This document shows positions 36,958 to 46,902 of a stretch of DNA of 64,000 nt, in pieces. A model generated the notes under the pieces. That model did no database searches and was not told where the DNA came from. It was given only the letters and a program-made list of their open reading frames with translations. Location of the stretch: the NCBI RefSeq assembly GCF_001006005.1, contig NZ_CP011254.1, forward strand, positions 5,580,001-5,644,000, written 5' to 3'. This DNA is from Serratia fonticola. GTDB taxonomy: Bacteria; Pseudomonadota; Gammaproteobacteria; Enterobacterales; Enterobacteriaceae. Each line of letters opens with the position of its first letter. Position 1 is the first letter of the stretch. The position numbers and the translations under genes were made by a program.

Positions 36958-38943
36958 ATGGAAAAGCCAAGCTATAACACTTTAACCGCGTTAATCCTCG
37001 CATCACTCGCCAGCGGCAGCGCTCTGGCACAAACTGAAGATACCATGGTGGTCACCGCCTCCGGTTTCCAGCAAAGAATTCAAGATTCGCCGGCTACCAT
37101 ATCGGTGATCCCTCGCCAACAGTTGGAAACCCGCGCCTACCGCGACGTCACCGATGCGTTGAAAGACGTACCGGGCGTGGTGGTAACCGGCGGTGCCAGC
37201 AGCAGCGATATCAGCATTCGTGGTATGTCCTCCAAGTACACGCTGATCCTGATCGACGGTAAACGCGTCGATACGCGTGGTACCCGCCCTAACAGCGATA
37301 ACGCCGGTATCGAGCAAGGTTGGTTGCCGCCATTGCAGGCTATTGAACGCATTGAAGTGGTACGCGGGCCAATGTCTTCACTCTATGGCTCCGACGCCAT
37401 GGGCGGGGTGATCAACATCATCACGCGCAAAACCTCGACCACTAAAGACTGGGTTGGCTCCCTGCAAGGCGATGCCACCATTCAGGAAGACCGGGATTCC
37501 GGTGATATCTACCAGACCAACGCCTACGCCTCTGGCCCGCTGATCGATGGGCTGCTTGGCCTGCGGGTGAATGGTCTGTTCTCCCATCGTGGGGAAGATC
37601 ACTTCACCAATGGCTTTAACGAACAGCGTATGCGCAGCGGCACGGCGGTATTCAGCCTGACGCCGGATGAAAAGAACGACTTTGATTTCGAAATTGGCCG
37701 TTCGCTACAGGATCGCAACAGCACGCCAGGTAAGTCCGTAGCATTAGAAAACTGCCGCAAAGGCGTCTGTAAACCGAACTCCTCCAGCGACAATCTGTAT
37801 ACCCGTAATAACTACTCGATCACCCATAACGGCTATTACGACTTTGGTAACAGCACCAGCTACATTCAGCGGGAAGAGACCAATAACCCTGGGCGTAACA
37901 TGAAGATGTACAACACCATCTTCAATACCCAGACCCAGTTTGACCTTGGCTCACACATGCTTAACCTTGGCGGGCAATACCGCTACGAGAAATTGCATGA
38001 CGGTGGCAACCAACTTGAGGCCGCCGACGGTCTGGACCAGTTGACCCGCTGGAGCTGGGCGCTGTTCGCCGAAGACGAATGGGCACTGACCAACGATTTC
38101 AGCCTGACCACCGGGATCCGTATGGATCAGGATCAGAACTACGGCAGCCACTGGACACCACGCATGTACGGCGTGTGGCACCTGACCGAACAGTGGACCG
38201 TGAAAGGTGGGGTTTCTGCGGGCTACCGTTCACCAGACCTGCGTCAATCCTCTGCCAACTGGGGCCAGATCACCGGCGGTGGCGTGAGCAACGGTATCAT
38301 CGTGGGTAACCCGGATCTGAAGCCAGAGAAAAGCATCAGTGAAGAGGTCGGCATCCTGTGGGATAACCAAGAGGGACTGAACGCTGGCATCACCCTGTAC
38401 AACACCGATTTCAAAGACAAAATCACCGAAGTTCGCCGCTGTAACAGTTCAGAGGATCCGGCCTGCACCATCGGTGACACCACTTATGATTTCGTCAGTG
38501 ACCGCGTCAACGTGGATAAAGCCAATATGCGCGGTATCGAAGTGACCGCCGGTTGGCAGATCACCGAAGACTGGAAGCTGAGCACCAACTACACCTTTAC
38601 CGAGTCTGAACAGAAGAGCGGTGAGTTCCAGGGCAAGGCGCTGAACCAGATGCCGAAGCACATGATCAATGGCGTGCTGGATTGGCAAGCTACTGAGGAT
38701 CTCGGCCTGTGGTCACGCGTTAACTTCCGCAGCGAAACCTCGGAATACCTGAGCCGTACCTCAATGGCGGTCAGCACACCATCCTATACCTTTGTTGATG
38801 CCGGGGTGAGTTACCAGGCGCTTAAAAACCTGCAGCTTAGCGGCGGGGTTTACAACATTCTGGATAAAACCGTGGATTACGAACACTTCAACACCACGCT
38901 GGATGGCCGTCGTTATACCGTGGGTATGACTTACAACTTCTGA
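36958..38943 (+). CDS. cirA: TonB-dependent catecholate siderophore receptor, CirA-like
   Basis: A 661-residue outer-membrane receptor: signal peptide ending ALAQ, TonB box region ETDTMVVTA-like (EDTMVVTAS), plug domain (SPATISVIPRQQLETRAYRDVTDALKDVPGV, GGASSSDISIRGM, VRGPMSSLYGSDAMGGVINIIT), a 22-stranded barrel with LKPEKSISEEVG, and the terminal aromatic GMTYNF. Length and the gene order receptor-lysP-yeiE-yeiH-nfo match E. coli cirA (663 residues). Sequence divergence in the loops leaves the exact siderophore open. A Fur box precedes it. Confidence 0.82.
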   Translation: MEKPSYNTLTALILASLASGSALAQTEDTMVVTASGFQQRIQDSPATISVIPRQQLETRAYRDVTDALKDVPGVVVTGGASSSDISIRGMSSKYTLILIDGKRVDTRGTRPNSDNAGIEQGWLPPLQAIERIEVVRGPMSSLYGSDAMGGVINIITRKTSTTKDWVGSLQGDATIQEDRDSGDIYQTNAYASGPLIDGLLGLRVNGLFSHRGEDHFTNGFNEQRMRSGTAVFSLTPDEKNDFDFEIGRSLQDRNSTPGKSVALENCRKGVCKPNSSSDNLYTRNNYSITHNGYYDFGNSTSYIQREETNNPGRNMKMYNTIFNTQTQFDLGSHMLNLGGQYRYEKLHDGGNQLEAADGLDQLTRWSWALFAEDEWALTNDFSLTTGIRMDQDQNYGSHWTPRMYGVWHLTEQWTVKGGVSAGYRSPDLRQSSANWGQITGGGVSNGIIVGNPDLKPEKSISEEVGILWDNQEGLNAGITLYNTDFKDKITEVRRCNSSEDPACTIGDTTYDFVSDRVNVDKANMRGIEVTAGWQITEDWKLSTNYTFTESEQKSGEFQGKALNQMPKHMINGVLDWQATEDLGLWSRVNFRSETSEYLSRTSMAVSTPSYTFVDAGVSYQALKNLQLSGGVYNILDKTVDYEHFNTTLDGRRYTVGMTYNF

Positions 38944-38949
38944 TTCTGA

Positions 38950-39150
38950 CCCCCTCACCCTAACCCTCTCCCACAGGGAGAGGGGACTGTCCGTGCTACA
39001 ACTCAATGACATCCTCCACTTCAGCCCTGTACCTCACCACAACTCCGTACCAACTCCCTGCCCAGCGTAAGGTGCCAAAGCTGTACTCCCATATCTAATA
39101 ACAACGCCGATCGGCTCCCTCTCCCTATGGGAGAGGGTTGGGGTGAGGGG
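38950..39150. repeat. Intergenic palindromic repeat, family A copy 4
   Basis: The arms are CCCCTCACCCTAACCCTCTC and the inverted GGGAGAGGGTTGGGGTGAGG. The interior word GGGGACTGTCCGTGCTACAA is shared with other copies. It starts 7 bp after the receptor stop. Together with the lysP terminator it fills the 336-bp gap to lysP. Confidence 0.8.
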
Positions 39151-39243
39151 CAGCCAGATGCTCAATCATCATTATTGATTGCTATCGTGTGCAGGCATTA
39201 TTTTGGTTGGGAATTTAACTGGGGATTTCAAGGAAAGAGGATA

Positions 39244-39265
39244 ACGCGGCGGTAACCCGCCGCGT
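39244..39265 (-). terminator. Probable lysP terminator
   Basis: A 9-bp GC-rich stem ACGCGGCGG/CCGCCGCGT with loop TAAC just past the lysP stop. On the minus strand it is followed by TATCCTCTTTCC, a weak T tail. Confidence 0.6.
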
Positions 39266-39279
39266 CTAGAGCTAATCGC

Positions 39280-40761
39280 TTACTTATCAGGGTTCCACTT
39301 CGGGAATTCCATTTCGCTGTACTTCACCACTTTGGTGCCGCGCGTCAGCTTATAACCGAACCAGATAATCAGGAACAGTGGAATACCGATGTAGGTTGCC
39401 GTCACGCCGTACCAGTCGATACGATCCGCCAGGAAGGCTTGATAGTTCTGCCCCAGCGTGATGATCAAGCACAGCACGAAGGCAAACATTGGCCCCAACG
39501 GGAAGAAACCGGATTGATACGGCAGATCGCTCAGGCTGTGCCCTTGCATCACATAGCCGCGGCGGAAACGGTAGTGGCTGATGGCAATCCCCAACCAGGC
39601 GATAAAACCGGTCATGCCCGAGGTATTAAGCAGCCACAGATAAACGGACTGATTACCAAACATCGAGCTCAGGAAGCACAGCGCCGCTACGACGGTGGTG
39701 GCATACAGCGCATTACGCGGCACACCGCCCTTTGACAGCTTGGCGAAAATGCGTGGTGCCTTACCTTCCGAAGCCAGCGTGAACAACATACGGGTTGAGG
39801 CATACATCCCGGAGTTACCCGCAGAGAGTACCGCCGTCAGGATAACCGCGTTCATCACCGCCGCCGCAGAGAGCAGGCCAGCATGTTCGAATACCAGCGT
39901 GAACGGGCTGACGCTGATGTCTTTCACATCATTGCGTAACAGGCTTGGATCGGTATAAGGAATGATCAGGCTGATGATCAGGATCGCGAAGATATAGAAC
40001 AGCAAAATACGCCAGAACACCTGACGCACAGCGCGTGGAATGTTCTTGCCCGGATCTTCCGACTCGCCCGCCGCAATGCCGATCAGCTCGGTGCCCTGGA
40101 ACGAGAAGCCAACGATCATCGCCACGCCAATCATGGCCGAGAAGCCACCGGCAAACGGCGCATCACCGATCGTCCAGTTATGCCAACCGGCATTTTCACC
40201 GCCCTTGAGAATACCGAAAATCATCAGAACGCCAAGGCCGATAAAGATAATTACCGTGCTTACCTTGATCAGCGAGAACCAGTATTCCGCTTCACCGAAG
40301 CCTTTGACCGAGATGTAGTTAAGCAAGAACATCAGGCCAAGGAACAGGGCGCTCCAGATCCAGCCCGGCGTGTCTGGGAACCAGTAGTTCATCACCAACT
40401 GTGACGCCACCAGGTCGACCGCAATGGTCACCGCCCAGTTGTACCAGTAGTTCCAGCCCAGCGCAAAGCCGAAGCCCTCTTCAACATACTTGGCACCATA
40501 GGTGGAAAACGAACCTGAAACCGGCATAAACGCCGCCAGCTCACCCAGGCTGGTCATCAGGAAATACACCATCAGACCAATCAATGCATAGGAGAGTAAC
40601 GCGCCGCCTGGGCCTGCCTGGGAAACCGTTGCGCCAGAGGCAACAAACAGGCCGGTACCGATGGAACCGCCAATGGCAATCATGGTTAAATGCCGCGCTT
40701 TCAGCTCGCGGCGTAATCCGGGTGCTTGCTGCCCCGCTGTTTTTATATCCTGCTGAGCCAT
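39280..40761 (-). CDS. lysP: Lysine-specific permease
   Basis: A 493-residue APC-superfamily transporter with 12 helices, collinear with E. coli LysP (489): APGLRRELKARHLTMIAIGGSIGTGLFVASGA, TSLGELAAFMPVSGSFSTYG, FGFALGWNYWYNWAVTIAVDLVASQLV, GFSFQGTELIGIAAGESEDPGKNIPRAVRQVFWRIL. It imports lysine with protons and, in E. coli, cooperates with the CadC sensor. It is located next to yeiE as in E. coli. Confidence 0.95.
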   Translation of the reverse strand: MAQQDIKTAGQQAPGLRRELKARHLTMIAIGGSIGTGLFVASGATVSQAGPGGALLSYALIGLMVYFLMTSLGELAAFMPVSGSFSTYGAKYVEEGFGFALGWNYWYNWAVTIAVDLVASQLVMNYWFPDTPGWIWSALFLGLMFLLNYISVKGFGEAEYWFSLIKVSTVIIFIGLGVLMIFGILKGGENAGWHNWTIGDAPFAGGFSAMIGVAMIVGFSFQGTELIGIAAGESEDPGKNIPRAVRQVFWRILLFYIFAILIISLIIPYTDPSLLRNDVKDISVSPFTLVFEHAGLLSAAAVMNAVILTAVLSAGNSGMYASTRMLFTLASEGKAPRIFAKLSKGGVPRNALYATTVVAALCFLSSMFGNQSVYLWLLNTSGMTGFIAWLGIAISHYRFRRGYVMQGHSLSDLPYQSGFFPLGPMFAFVLCLIITLGQNYQAFLADRIDWYGVTATYIGIPLFLIIWFGYKLTRGTKVVKYSEMEFPKWNPDK

Positions 40762-40895
40762 TCTTACCCTATCTGCTCGTCAAAAATGAGGGCCGGATTG
40801 TAACAAATACCCGCCAGCGAACTAGTAACATTGCCCTGATATAAGATAGCTTCATAATCCGCGGCCAATTATTAGCAGCGGTCCTAATGATGACT

Positions 40896-41783
40896 TTATG
40901 CGATCTTGATCGGTTTTTGCCCAACGCAATAACTCAAGAAACGCTGTAGCGCATTGGAAATGTGTTTTTGCCGGTGATGGATCAGATACAGCGTGCGCAT
41001 CAATGGTGGCAGAGGGATACTCAGTTCCACCAACACCCCGCTAGCCAGCTGTTCTTCCACTACGCGACGTGACAGGCAACTAATGCCGATACCGTGGCGT
41101 ACCGCGTGCTTGATCGCTTCCGAGTTGCCCAACTCCATCACCAACTGGAAATTTGGCAGATGCGCCAACAGCAGATGATCCAGCACTTCCCGCGTGCCAG
41201 ACCCGCGCTCCCGCAGGATCCAAGGGGCGCTGGCCAGCGTTGCCAGGGTCACCGGTTGCTGTAGCAATGGGTTATCCGGCGCGGCAAACACCACCAGCTC
41301 ATCTTCAAGCCACGGCTGGGTGACCAACTCAGGCATGTGGCACGGCCCTTCTATCAACCCCAAATCGACACGAAAATCGGCTACCGCAACAATCACCTCC
41401 TGACTATTGCCCACGTTCAGTTCCAACGGGGTCGCAGGAAAATCTTTGCGATAGTGGGCGATCATCTCTGGCAGCATATAGTTGCCGATGGTGCTGCTGG
41501 CGGCGATGCGTAACGCGCCACTATCATGCAGGAACAGTTGTTCAATTTCCCCGGCCTGCTCCAGCAGAGCCAGCGCTTTGGGATATAGCAAGCGGCCATG
41601 TTCGTTGATCACCAGGCGTTTACCCACGCGATCGAACAACAACACCTTTAGTTGCCCTTCCAAATCGGCCAGCGCCGCGCTGACCGCCGATTGTGATAAA
41701 GCCAATACCACTGAGGCCTGAGTGGTGGATCCGCTTTTCAGCACCTCGGTAAAAACTTCCAGTTGGCGCAAAGTGATATGCAT
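40896..41783 (-). CDS. yeiE: LysR-family regulator YeiE
   Basis: A 295-residue LysR protein beginning [42 protein letters not shown], matching E. coli YeiE (293 residues). The effector domain carries [12 protein letters not shown] and ERGSGTREV, the latter similar to CbbR/CysB-like proteins. The frame is open back to 41828, but ATG 41783 with GAGG upstream is the family start; the extra codons read into the ERIC element. The gene is divergent from yeiH, a likely target. Confidence 0.92.
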   Translation of the reverse strand: MHITLRQLEVFTEVLKSGSTTQASVVLALSQSAVSAALADLEGQLKVLLFDRVGKRLVINEHGRLLYPKALALLEQAGEIEQLFLHDSGALRIAASSTIGNYMLPEMIAHYRKDFPATPLELNVGNSQEVIVAVADFRVDLGLIEGPCHMPELVTQPWLEDELVVFAAPDNPLLQQPVTLATLASAPWILRERGSGTREVLDHLLLAHLPNFQLVMELGNSEAIKHAVRHGIGISCLSRRVVEEQLASGVLVELSIPLPPLMRTLYLIHHRQKHISNALQRFLSYCVGQKPIKIA

Positions 41784-41810
41784 AACAGCCTCGACATAAA
41801 AAGAATGGTT

Positions 41811-41935
41811 ATACCCGTCGTCTTTCAAGCTGCAGCGTTGTTACCTGCGCTTGTCCACCCCAGTCACTTACAAAAGTAAGCTCCTGGGGATGAACAAGCT
41901 TGTCGCCTAGCTGCAACTTGAAATCCATAGGGTAA
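41811..41935. repeat. ERIC (IRU) element
   Basis: About 125 bp bounded by ATACCCGTC at the left and GGGTA at the right, with the central ERIC core CCCCAGTCACTTAC and TAAGCTCCTGGGGAT forming a long imperfect palindrome. It lies 28 bp upstream of yeiE, so it would be included in the yeiE leader RNA if the promoter is beyond it. Confidence 0.88.
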
Positions 41936-42168
41936 AAGACAAAACCATTTAAATGAAAACACCAAAAAATCAGTCACACGGCGTCGGTAAGCTCACCGCC
42001 CTGCCTTATAAGGTTATCACGTTTACAGAATTAGGCTTGGCGGAGTAGCCGACCCGTCCAGGTGATCAACCACTTATTCCGATAAGTTATAAATATATAA
42101 TCAATTTCTCTTTTAGGTCACCTGCTTTTATCATTGCACTCAGGAATTTAGCAGAGGACAGAATAATC
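41936..42168 (+). promoter_or_regulatory. Promoter region of yeiH
   Basis: An AT-rich stretch after the ERIC element, with ATTATATATTTATAACTTA-like composition in the last 100 bp on one strand or the other. No gene is seen. The promoter is likely here, possibly with a YeiE site, but I cannot define it. Confidence 0.35.
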
Positions 42169-43248
42169 ATGGCGAGTCACAGCACTCAACCCTACCCCGA
42201 ACAGCGTTTTCCCCTGTTTGGACTACCACGGCTGATACCAGGCTTACTGCTGACCGGCGCGCTGACTGCGTTTTCGGTCTGGGCGGGCGATGTTCCCTGG
42301 GTTGCCGGGTTGGGATTAGGCGCCCTGACGCTGGCGATCCTGTGCGGCATCCTGGTCGGCAACACTCTTTATCCCTGGTTGCAACCTAGCTGCCATACCG
42401 GCGTACAGCTGGCCAAACAGCGGCTGCTGCGCCTGGGGATCATTCTTTATGGCTTTCGTTTAACCTTCCAGCAAATTGCCGACGTGGGGGCCAGCGGGAT
42501 CATTATTGATGCCCTGACCCTGAGCAGCACTTTCTTGCTGGCCTGCTGGTTGGGTAAAAAAGTGTTCGGCCTCGACAGCCAAACCACCATGCTGATCGGT
42601 GCCGGTAGCAGCATCTGCGGTGCCGCAGCCGTGATGGCCACCGAGCCGGTGCTGAAGGCAGACTCCAGCAAGGTTGCCGTCGCTGTCTCTACCGTAGTGG
42701 TGTTTGGTACGCTGGCGATCTTTGCCTATCCGTGGCTGTATCAGCTGAATGAGCACTTCCAGTGGCTGCCGTTGACGCAGGAAACCTTCGGCATCTACGC
42801 GGGTTCGACAATCCATGAAGTGGCTCAGGTGGTTGCTGCTGGCCATGCCATCGGCCCGGATGCGGAAAACGCGGCGGTGATCTCCAAGATGATCCGCGTC
42901 ATGATGTTAGCCCCGTTCCTGCTGTTGCTGTCTGGCTATATCAGCCGCCAGGCCGGTAACGGCAGCAAGAGTGAAAAATCGGCCATCACCATTCCGTGGT
43001 TCGCCGTGTTGTTTATCGCCGTTGCCGGGCTGAACTCGTTCAACCTGATCCCGGCCACGCTGGTACAGCATCTGATCACCATCGACACCTGGATGCTGGC
43101 CATGGCCATGGCCGCTTTAGGTTTGACCACCCACATTAGCGCGGTACGTCAGGCTGGTGTGAAACCCATCTTGCTGGCGACGCTGCTGTTCGTCTGGCTG
43201 ATTATCGGCGGCGGTGCAATCAACCTGTTGGTGCAGCACCTGATTTAA
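42169..43248 (+). CDS. yeiH: YeiH, UPF0324-family membrane protein
   Basis: A 359-residue polytopic protein (about 10 helices) of the UPF0324 family; E. coli YeiH has 349 residues. Conserved blocks: [54 protein letters not shown] and [13 protein letters not shown]. The family is a putative sulfate or organosulfonate exporter-like group; the function of YeiH itself is not established. It is divergent from the regulator yeiE and followed by a terminator. Confidence 0.9.
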   Translation: MASHSTQPYPEQRFPLFGLPRLIPGLLLTGALTAFSVWAGDVPWVAGLGLGALTLAILCGILVGNTLYPWLQPSCHTGVQLAKQRLLRLGIILYGFRLTFQQIADVGASGIIIDALTLSSTFLLACWLGKKVFGLDSQTTMLIGAGSSICGAAAVMATEPVLKADSSKVAVAVSTVVVFGTLAIFAYPWLYQLNEHFQWLPLTQETFGIYAGSTIHEVAQVVAAGHAIGPDAENAAVISKMIRVMMLAPFLLLLSGYISRQAGNGSKSEKSAITIPWFAVLFIAVAGLNSFNLIPATLVQHLITIDTWMLAMAMAALGLTTHISAVRQAGVKPILLATLLFVWLIIGGGAINLLVQHLI

Positions 43249-43263
43249 TCCCCACTTCATACT

Positions 43264-43293
43264 GCGGGCCTAGTTTTCCAGGCCCGCTTCTTT
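43264..43293 (+). terminator. Intrinsic terminator of yeiH
   Basis: GCGGGCCT pairs with AGGCCCGC around an 8-nt loop, followed by TTCTTTT, 15 bp after the yeiH stop. Confidence 0.8.
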
Positions 43294-43357
43294 TCACCGC
43301 CATTCAATCCTTCGCTTATCAATGCCATAATGGAGCCGATAACACAGGAGAATGAAA

Positions 43358-44197
43358 ATGAAGTTTGTCGGTGCACACGTCAGCGCTTCTGGCGGCGTAG
43401 ATCAGGCCGTGATCCGCGCACACGAATTAGAGGCGACCGCATTCGCCCTGTTCACTAAAAATCAGCGTCAATGGAAGGCTGCCCCGCTGCCTGCCGACGT
43501 GATAGACAAGTTTAAAAGTGCCTGCGCACAGTACGGCTATGGCCCAGGGCAAATCCTGCCGCACGACAGCTATCTGATTAACCTTGGCCATCCGGTAACG
43601 GAGGCACTGGAGAAGTCCCGCGAGGCGTTTCTTGATGAGGTGCAACGCTGCGAGCAACTGGGGCTGACGCTGCTGAACTTCCACCCGGGCAGCCACCTGA
43701 TGCAGATCGATGAGGATAAATGCCTGGCAAGGATCGCTGAGTCGATCAACATCGTGCTGGATAAAACCCAAGGCGTCACCGCAGTGATCGAGAATACCGC
43801 CGGGCAAGGCAGCAATCTGGGGTTCAAATTTGAACATCTGGCGGCGATCATCGACGGTGTAGAAGACAAGAGCCGCGTCGGTGTCTGTATTGATACCTGC
43901 CACGCTTTCGCCGCCGGTTACGACCTGCGTACCGAAGAGGATTGCCAGAAGACGTTTAAAGAGCTGGGCGACGTAGTGGGCTTTAACTACCTGCGCGGTA
44001 TGCATCTTAACGATGCCAAGAGCGAGTTTGGCAGCCGCGTTGACCGCCACCACAGCCTGGGTGAAGGTAATATCGGTAAGACCGTGTTCAGCTATATCAT
44101 GCGCGACGAGCGCTTCGATAACATCCCACTGATCCTGGAGACGGTGAACCCGGATATCTGGGCCGAGGAGATTGCCTGGCTGAAGGCGCAGCAGTAA
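43358..44197 (+). CDS. nfo: Endonuclease IV (AP endonuclease)
   Basis: A 279-residue TIM-barrel metalloenzyme. It starts [18 protein letters not shown], like E. coli Nfo, with the zinc-ligand blocks [60 protein letters not shown] and ILETVNPD all present. It cleaves the 5' side of abasic sites in base-excision repair. ATG 43358 is preferred over ATG 43352, which is too close to the GGAG at 43347-43350. Confidence 0.96.
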   Translation: MKFVGAHVSASGGVDQAVIRAHELEATAFALFTKNQRQWKAAPLPADVIDKFKSACAQYGYGPGQILPHDSYLINLGHPVTEALEKSREAFLDEVQRCEQLGLTLLNFHPGSHLMQIDEDKCLARIAESINIVLDKTQGVTAVIENTAGQGSNLGFKFEHLAAIIDGVEDKSRVGVCIDTCHAFAAGYDLRTEEDCQKTFKELGDVVGFNYLRGMHLNDAKSEFGSRVDRHHSLGEGNIGKTVFSYIMRDERFDNIPLILETVNPDIWAEEIAWLKAQQ

Positions 44198-44212
44198 TTT
44201 TCTGCGGACATA

Positions 44213-44245
44213 AAAAAGCCGGCATTTTTCAGATGCCGGCTTTTT
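44213..44245. terminator. Bidirectional terminator between nfo and fruA
   Basis: A 13-bp stem AAAAAGCCGGCAT/ATGCCGGCTTTTT with a 7-nt loop, giving T runs on both strands for the convergent nfo and fruA transcripts. Confidence 0.92.
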
Positions 44246-44260
44246 ATTTTGCGGTTGTCG

Positions 44261-45949
44261 TTACGCCACCGTGGCTACCGGCGCTTCAGAGCGTTTAAGG
44301 ACCGCATAGGCCACGCCCGCCAGCAGGGTACCCGCCACAATCGCCAGCAGATACAGCAGCACCGGCGAGATAGCACCAGGGATCAACAGCACGAACAGAC
44401 CACCGTGAGGTGCCATCAGTTTTGCACCGAAGGCCATCGACAGCGCACCGGTCAGGGCTCCACCAGCGATACAACACGGCAGAACGCGCATCGGGTCACG
44501 GGCGGCAAACGGAATTGCCCCTTCAGTGATAAAGCACAGGCCCAACACCAACGCGGCTTTGCCCCCTTCCTGCTCAGACTTCTCGAACTTGCGACGAGCC
44601 AGAATAGTAGCCAGCCCCATCGCCAGCGGTGGCACCATACCTGCAGCCATAATCGCCGCCATAGGTGCGTAGACCGAAGAACTCAACAGCGCTACACCAA
44701 AGGCATAGGCCGCCTTGTTAACCGGGCCGCCCATATCGGTACACATCATCGCACCGAGGATTGCGCCCAGCAGTACCGCGTTAGCGGTGCCCAGCGATTG
44801 CAGCCAGTTGGTCAGGCCGACCATGATCTTGGCGACAGGCGTGCCCACCACATAAATCATGATCAAACCGGTGATCAGGCTGGCAACCAGCGGAATAATC
44901 AGGATCGGCTTGAGCGCTTCCATACTCGGTGGCAAACGCAGCTTACCGCTGATGGCCTTGGCCACGTAACCCGCCAGGAAACCGGCAATGATACCGCCAA
45001 GGAAACCCGCACCGGTGCTAACCGCCAACATACCGCCGATCAGGCCCGGCGTCAGGCCCGGGCGATCCGCAATGGAGAACGCGATGTAACCCGCCAGAAC
45101 CGGCACCATCAGCGCAAAGGCCGAACCACCACCGATCTGCATCAGCGCCGCAGCCAACGTACCTTTTACTTCAAACGCCTTGATACCAAACACGAACGAC
45201 AGCGCGATACACAGACCACCCGCCACCACCATCGGCAGCATGTAAGACACGCCGGTCAGCAGGTGGCGATAAGGCCCTGCGCTCTCTTTCTTCTTGCCTG
45301 AGCTCGCGGTGCTGCCACTTTTTTGCGGCTGGAAGATCTCGGCTTCTACCTGTGCCTTATCCAGTTCCTGCGCGGTTTTCTTCAACGCCAAACCGGTTGA
45401 GGTGCGGTACATCGGCTTGCCAGCGAACTTGTCCAGATCCACTTCGATATCTGCCGCGACAATGACCAGATCGGCCGCCGCCACTTCTTCTGGAGTGATC
45501 GCATTCCCGGCACCGACGGAGCCACGGGTTTCCACTTTCACCCACCAGCCACGTTTCTTGGCTTCGCTCTCGATGGCTTCGGCCGCCATAAAGGTATGCG
45601 CAACGCCGGTCGGGCAAGCGGTAATGGCAACAATGCGTTTCGGACCGGCAGATTTTACCAGTGCTACCGTCTGGGCCGGCGCCTGATACGGTTTGGCTTG
45701 CGCCTGTGCCGTGGCCAGGAAGGCTTCTGGTTCACGCACCGCGTGTTCCACATCACCGATATAAACCTGTTTGCCGTTCAGCTCAGCGTCAGCAGGTGCA
45801 GCAACACCCGCTACCACCACCAGTTCGGCCTCGTTGGCCGTATTAACCAGCGTCAGGCCGGTTTTGGCCGCAGCGGCCTCAAGCATGCGTTTCGCCAGGT
45901 GGCTACGAGCCTGCCCGAGCGAACTGTCTATCATCAGCAGCGTTTTCAT
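44261..45949 (-). CDS. fruA: Fructose PTS enzyme IIB'BC
   Basis: A 562-residue fructose-specific PTS permease (E. coli FruA 563). It has an N-terminal IIB'-like domain, then a IIB domain with the phosphorylated C112 (ACPTGVAHTFMAAEAIESEAKK), a linker with KSGSTASSGKKKESAG, and a IIC domain of about eight to nine helices (MLPMVVAGGLCIALSF, GFLGGIIAGFLAGY, FITEGAIPFAARDPMRV). It imports fructose as fructose-1-phosphate. It is the last gene of fruBKA, 14 bp after fruK. Confidence 0.96.
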   Translation of the reverse strand: MKTLLMIDSSLGQARSHLAKRMLEAAAAKTGLTLVNTANEAELVVVAGVAAPADAELNGKQVYIGDVEHAVREPEAFLATAQAQAKPYQAPAQTVALVKSAGPKRIVAITACPTGVAHTFMAAEAIESEAKKRGWWVKVETRGSVGAGNAITPEEVAAADLVIVAADIEVDLDKFAGKPMYRTSTGLALKKTAQELDKAQVEAEIFQPQKSGSTASSGKKKESAGPYRHLLTGVSYMLPMVVAGGLCIALSFVFGIKAFEVKGTLAAALMQIGGGSAFALMVPVLAGYIAFSIADRPGLTPGLIGGMLAVSTGAGFLGGIIAGFLAGYVAKAISGKLRLPPSMEALKPILIIPLVASLITGLIMIYVVGTPVAKIMVGLTNWLQSLGTANAVLLGAILGAMMCTDMGGPVNKAAYAFGVALLSSSVYAPMAAIMAAGMVPPLAMGLATILARRKFEKSEQEGGKAALVLGLCFITEGAIPFAARDPMRVLPCCIAGGALTGALSMAFGAKLMAPHGGLFVLLIPGAISPVLLYLLAIVAGTLLAGVAYAVLKRSEAPVATVA

Positions 45950-45963
45950 TCTGACTCCTGCGA

Positions 45964-46902
45964 TTAATTAAAGGGTTTCAGATCGACGCGCGCCATCATC
46001 GCGGCCAACTGCGGGCGATCGGTGATGCCAACGTTGCTCTGGCTCACTGCCAAGGCAGCCACGGCAGTGGCCAAGCGCAAGGTATGTTCGCTGGATTCAC
46101 GCATCAGCAGGCCGTAGATCAGGCCGCCGACCATGGAATCACCGGCACCCACGGTGCTGACCACCTCACAGGCTGGCGGTTTGGCGATCCAGGCACCAGA
46201 GGCGTTAACCCACAGCGCGCCTTCGGCACCCAGTGAGATCACCACGTGGGCAATGCCCTGTTCACGCAGGGCGTGAGCGGCTTCCACCACATCTTCCAAC
46301 TTCGGCAAGGGTTTGCCTGCCCAGATTTCCAGCTCACGACGGTTAGGTTTTACCAACCACGGCGAGGCTTTCAGCCCGGCCACCAGCGCTTCACGGCTGC
46401 TGTCAAAAATGATGCACGGACACTGCGCACGCAGGCGGGTCATCCACTCGGTGAAGGCTTCCGGGGCAACCCCGGCTGGCAAGCTACCGCTGACCGCTAC
46501 CATGTCGAACTGGCCCAGCCAGCTCAGGGAATCCACCACAAAGCGTTCCCAATCCTGCGGCGTCACTTCAAAACCGGAGAAGTTGAAATCGGTCACTTCA
46601 CCGTCTTTTTCCGTCAGCTTAACGTTGATACGTGTACGCCCAGGGACCACCTGAAAGCGGTTGGCAATCCCCAAATCGCTGAACAGCAGTTGGAAACCAT
46701 CCTGGTTGTCTTTACCAAGGAAACCGCCAACGGTGACGTCGATACCTAAATCTTTCAGTACCTTGGCAACGTTGATCCCTTTACCTGCCGCATGGAGACC
46801 GGCAGTTCTTACCAGGTTAACCTCACCCCGTTCGATCTCCGGGCAAAAGCCCACCAGATCGTAAGCCGGATTCAGGGTTATGGTTGCTACTCTTCTGCTC
46901 AT
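45964..46902 (-). CDS. fruK: 1-phosphofructokinase
   Basis: A 312-residue PfkB-family sugar kinase (E. coli FruK 312). N-terminal [13 protein letters not shown], substrate loop [31 protein letters not shown], and the catalytic C-terminal [14 protein letters not shown] with the conserved Asp. It phosphorylates fructose-1-phosphate to the 1,6-bisphosphate. The start overlaps the fruB stop by 4 bp. Confidence 0.96.
   Translation of the reverse strand: MSRRVATITLNPAYDLVGFCPEIERGEVNLVRTAGLHAAGKGINVAKVLKDLGIDVTVGGFLGKDNQDGFQLLFSDLGIANRFQVVPGRTRINVKLTEKDGEVTDFNFSGFEVTPQDWERFVVDSLSWLGQFDMVAVSGSLPAGVAPEAFTEWMTRLRAQCPCIIFDSSREALVAGLKASPWLVKPNRRELEIWAGKPLPKLEDVVEAAHALREQGIAHVVISLGAEGALWVNASGAWIAKPPACEVVSTVGAGDSMVGGLIYGLLMRESSEHTLRLATAVAALAVSQSNVGITDRPQLAAMMARVDLKPFN

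Noticed and set aside
43427..44053. Minus-strand frame of 208 codons inside nfo
   Set aside because: nfo on the plus strand has every metal-ligand block intact, and the antisense frame has no start signals.
44249..45301. Long plus-strand open frame of 350 codons antisense to fruA
   Set aside because: Its composition (very rich in R, H, Q, T) is that of a reverse-strand shadow, and fruA on the other strand is a complete, well-conserved gene.
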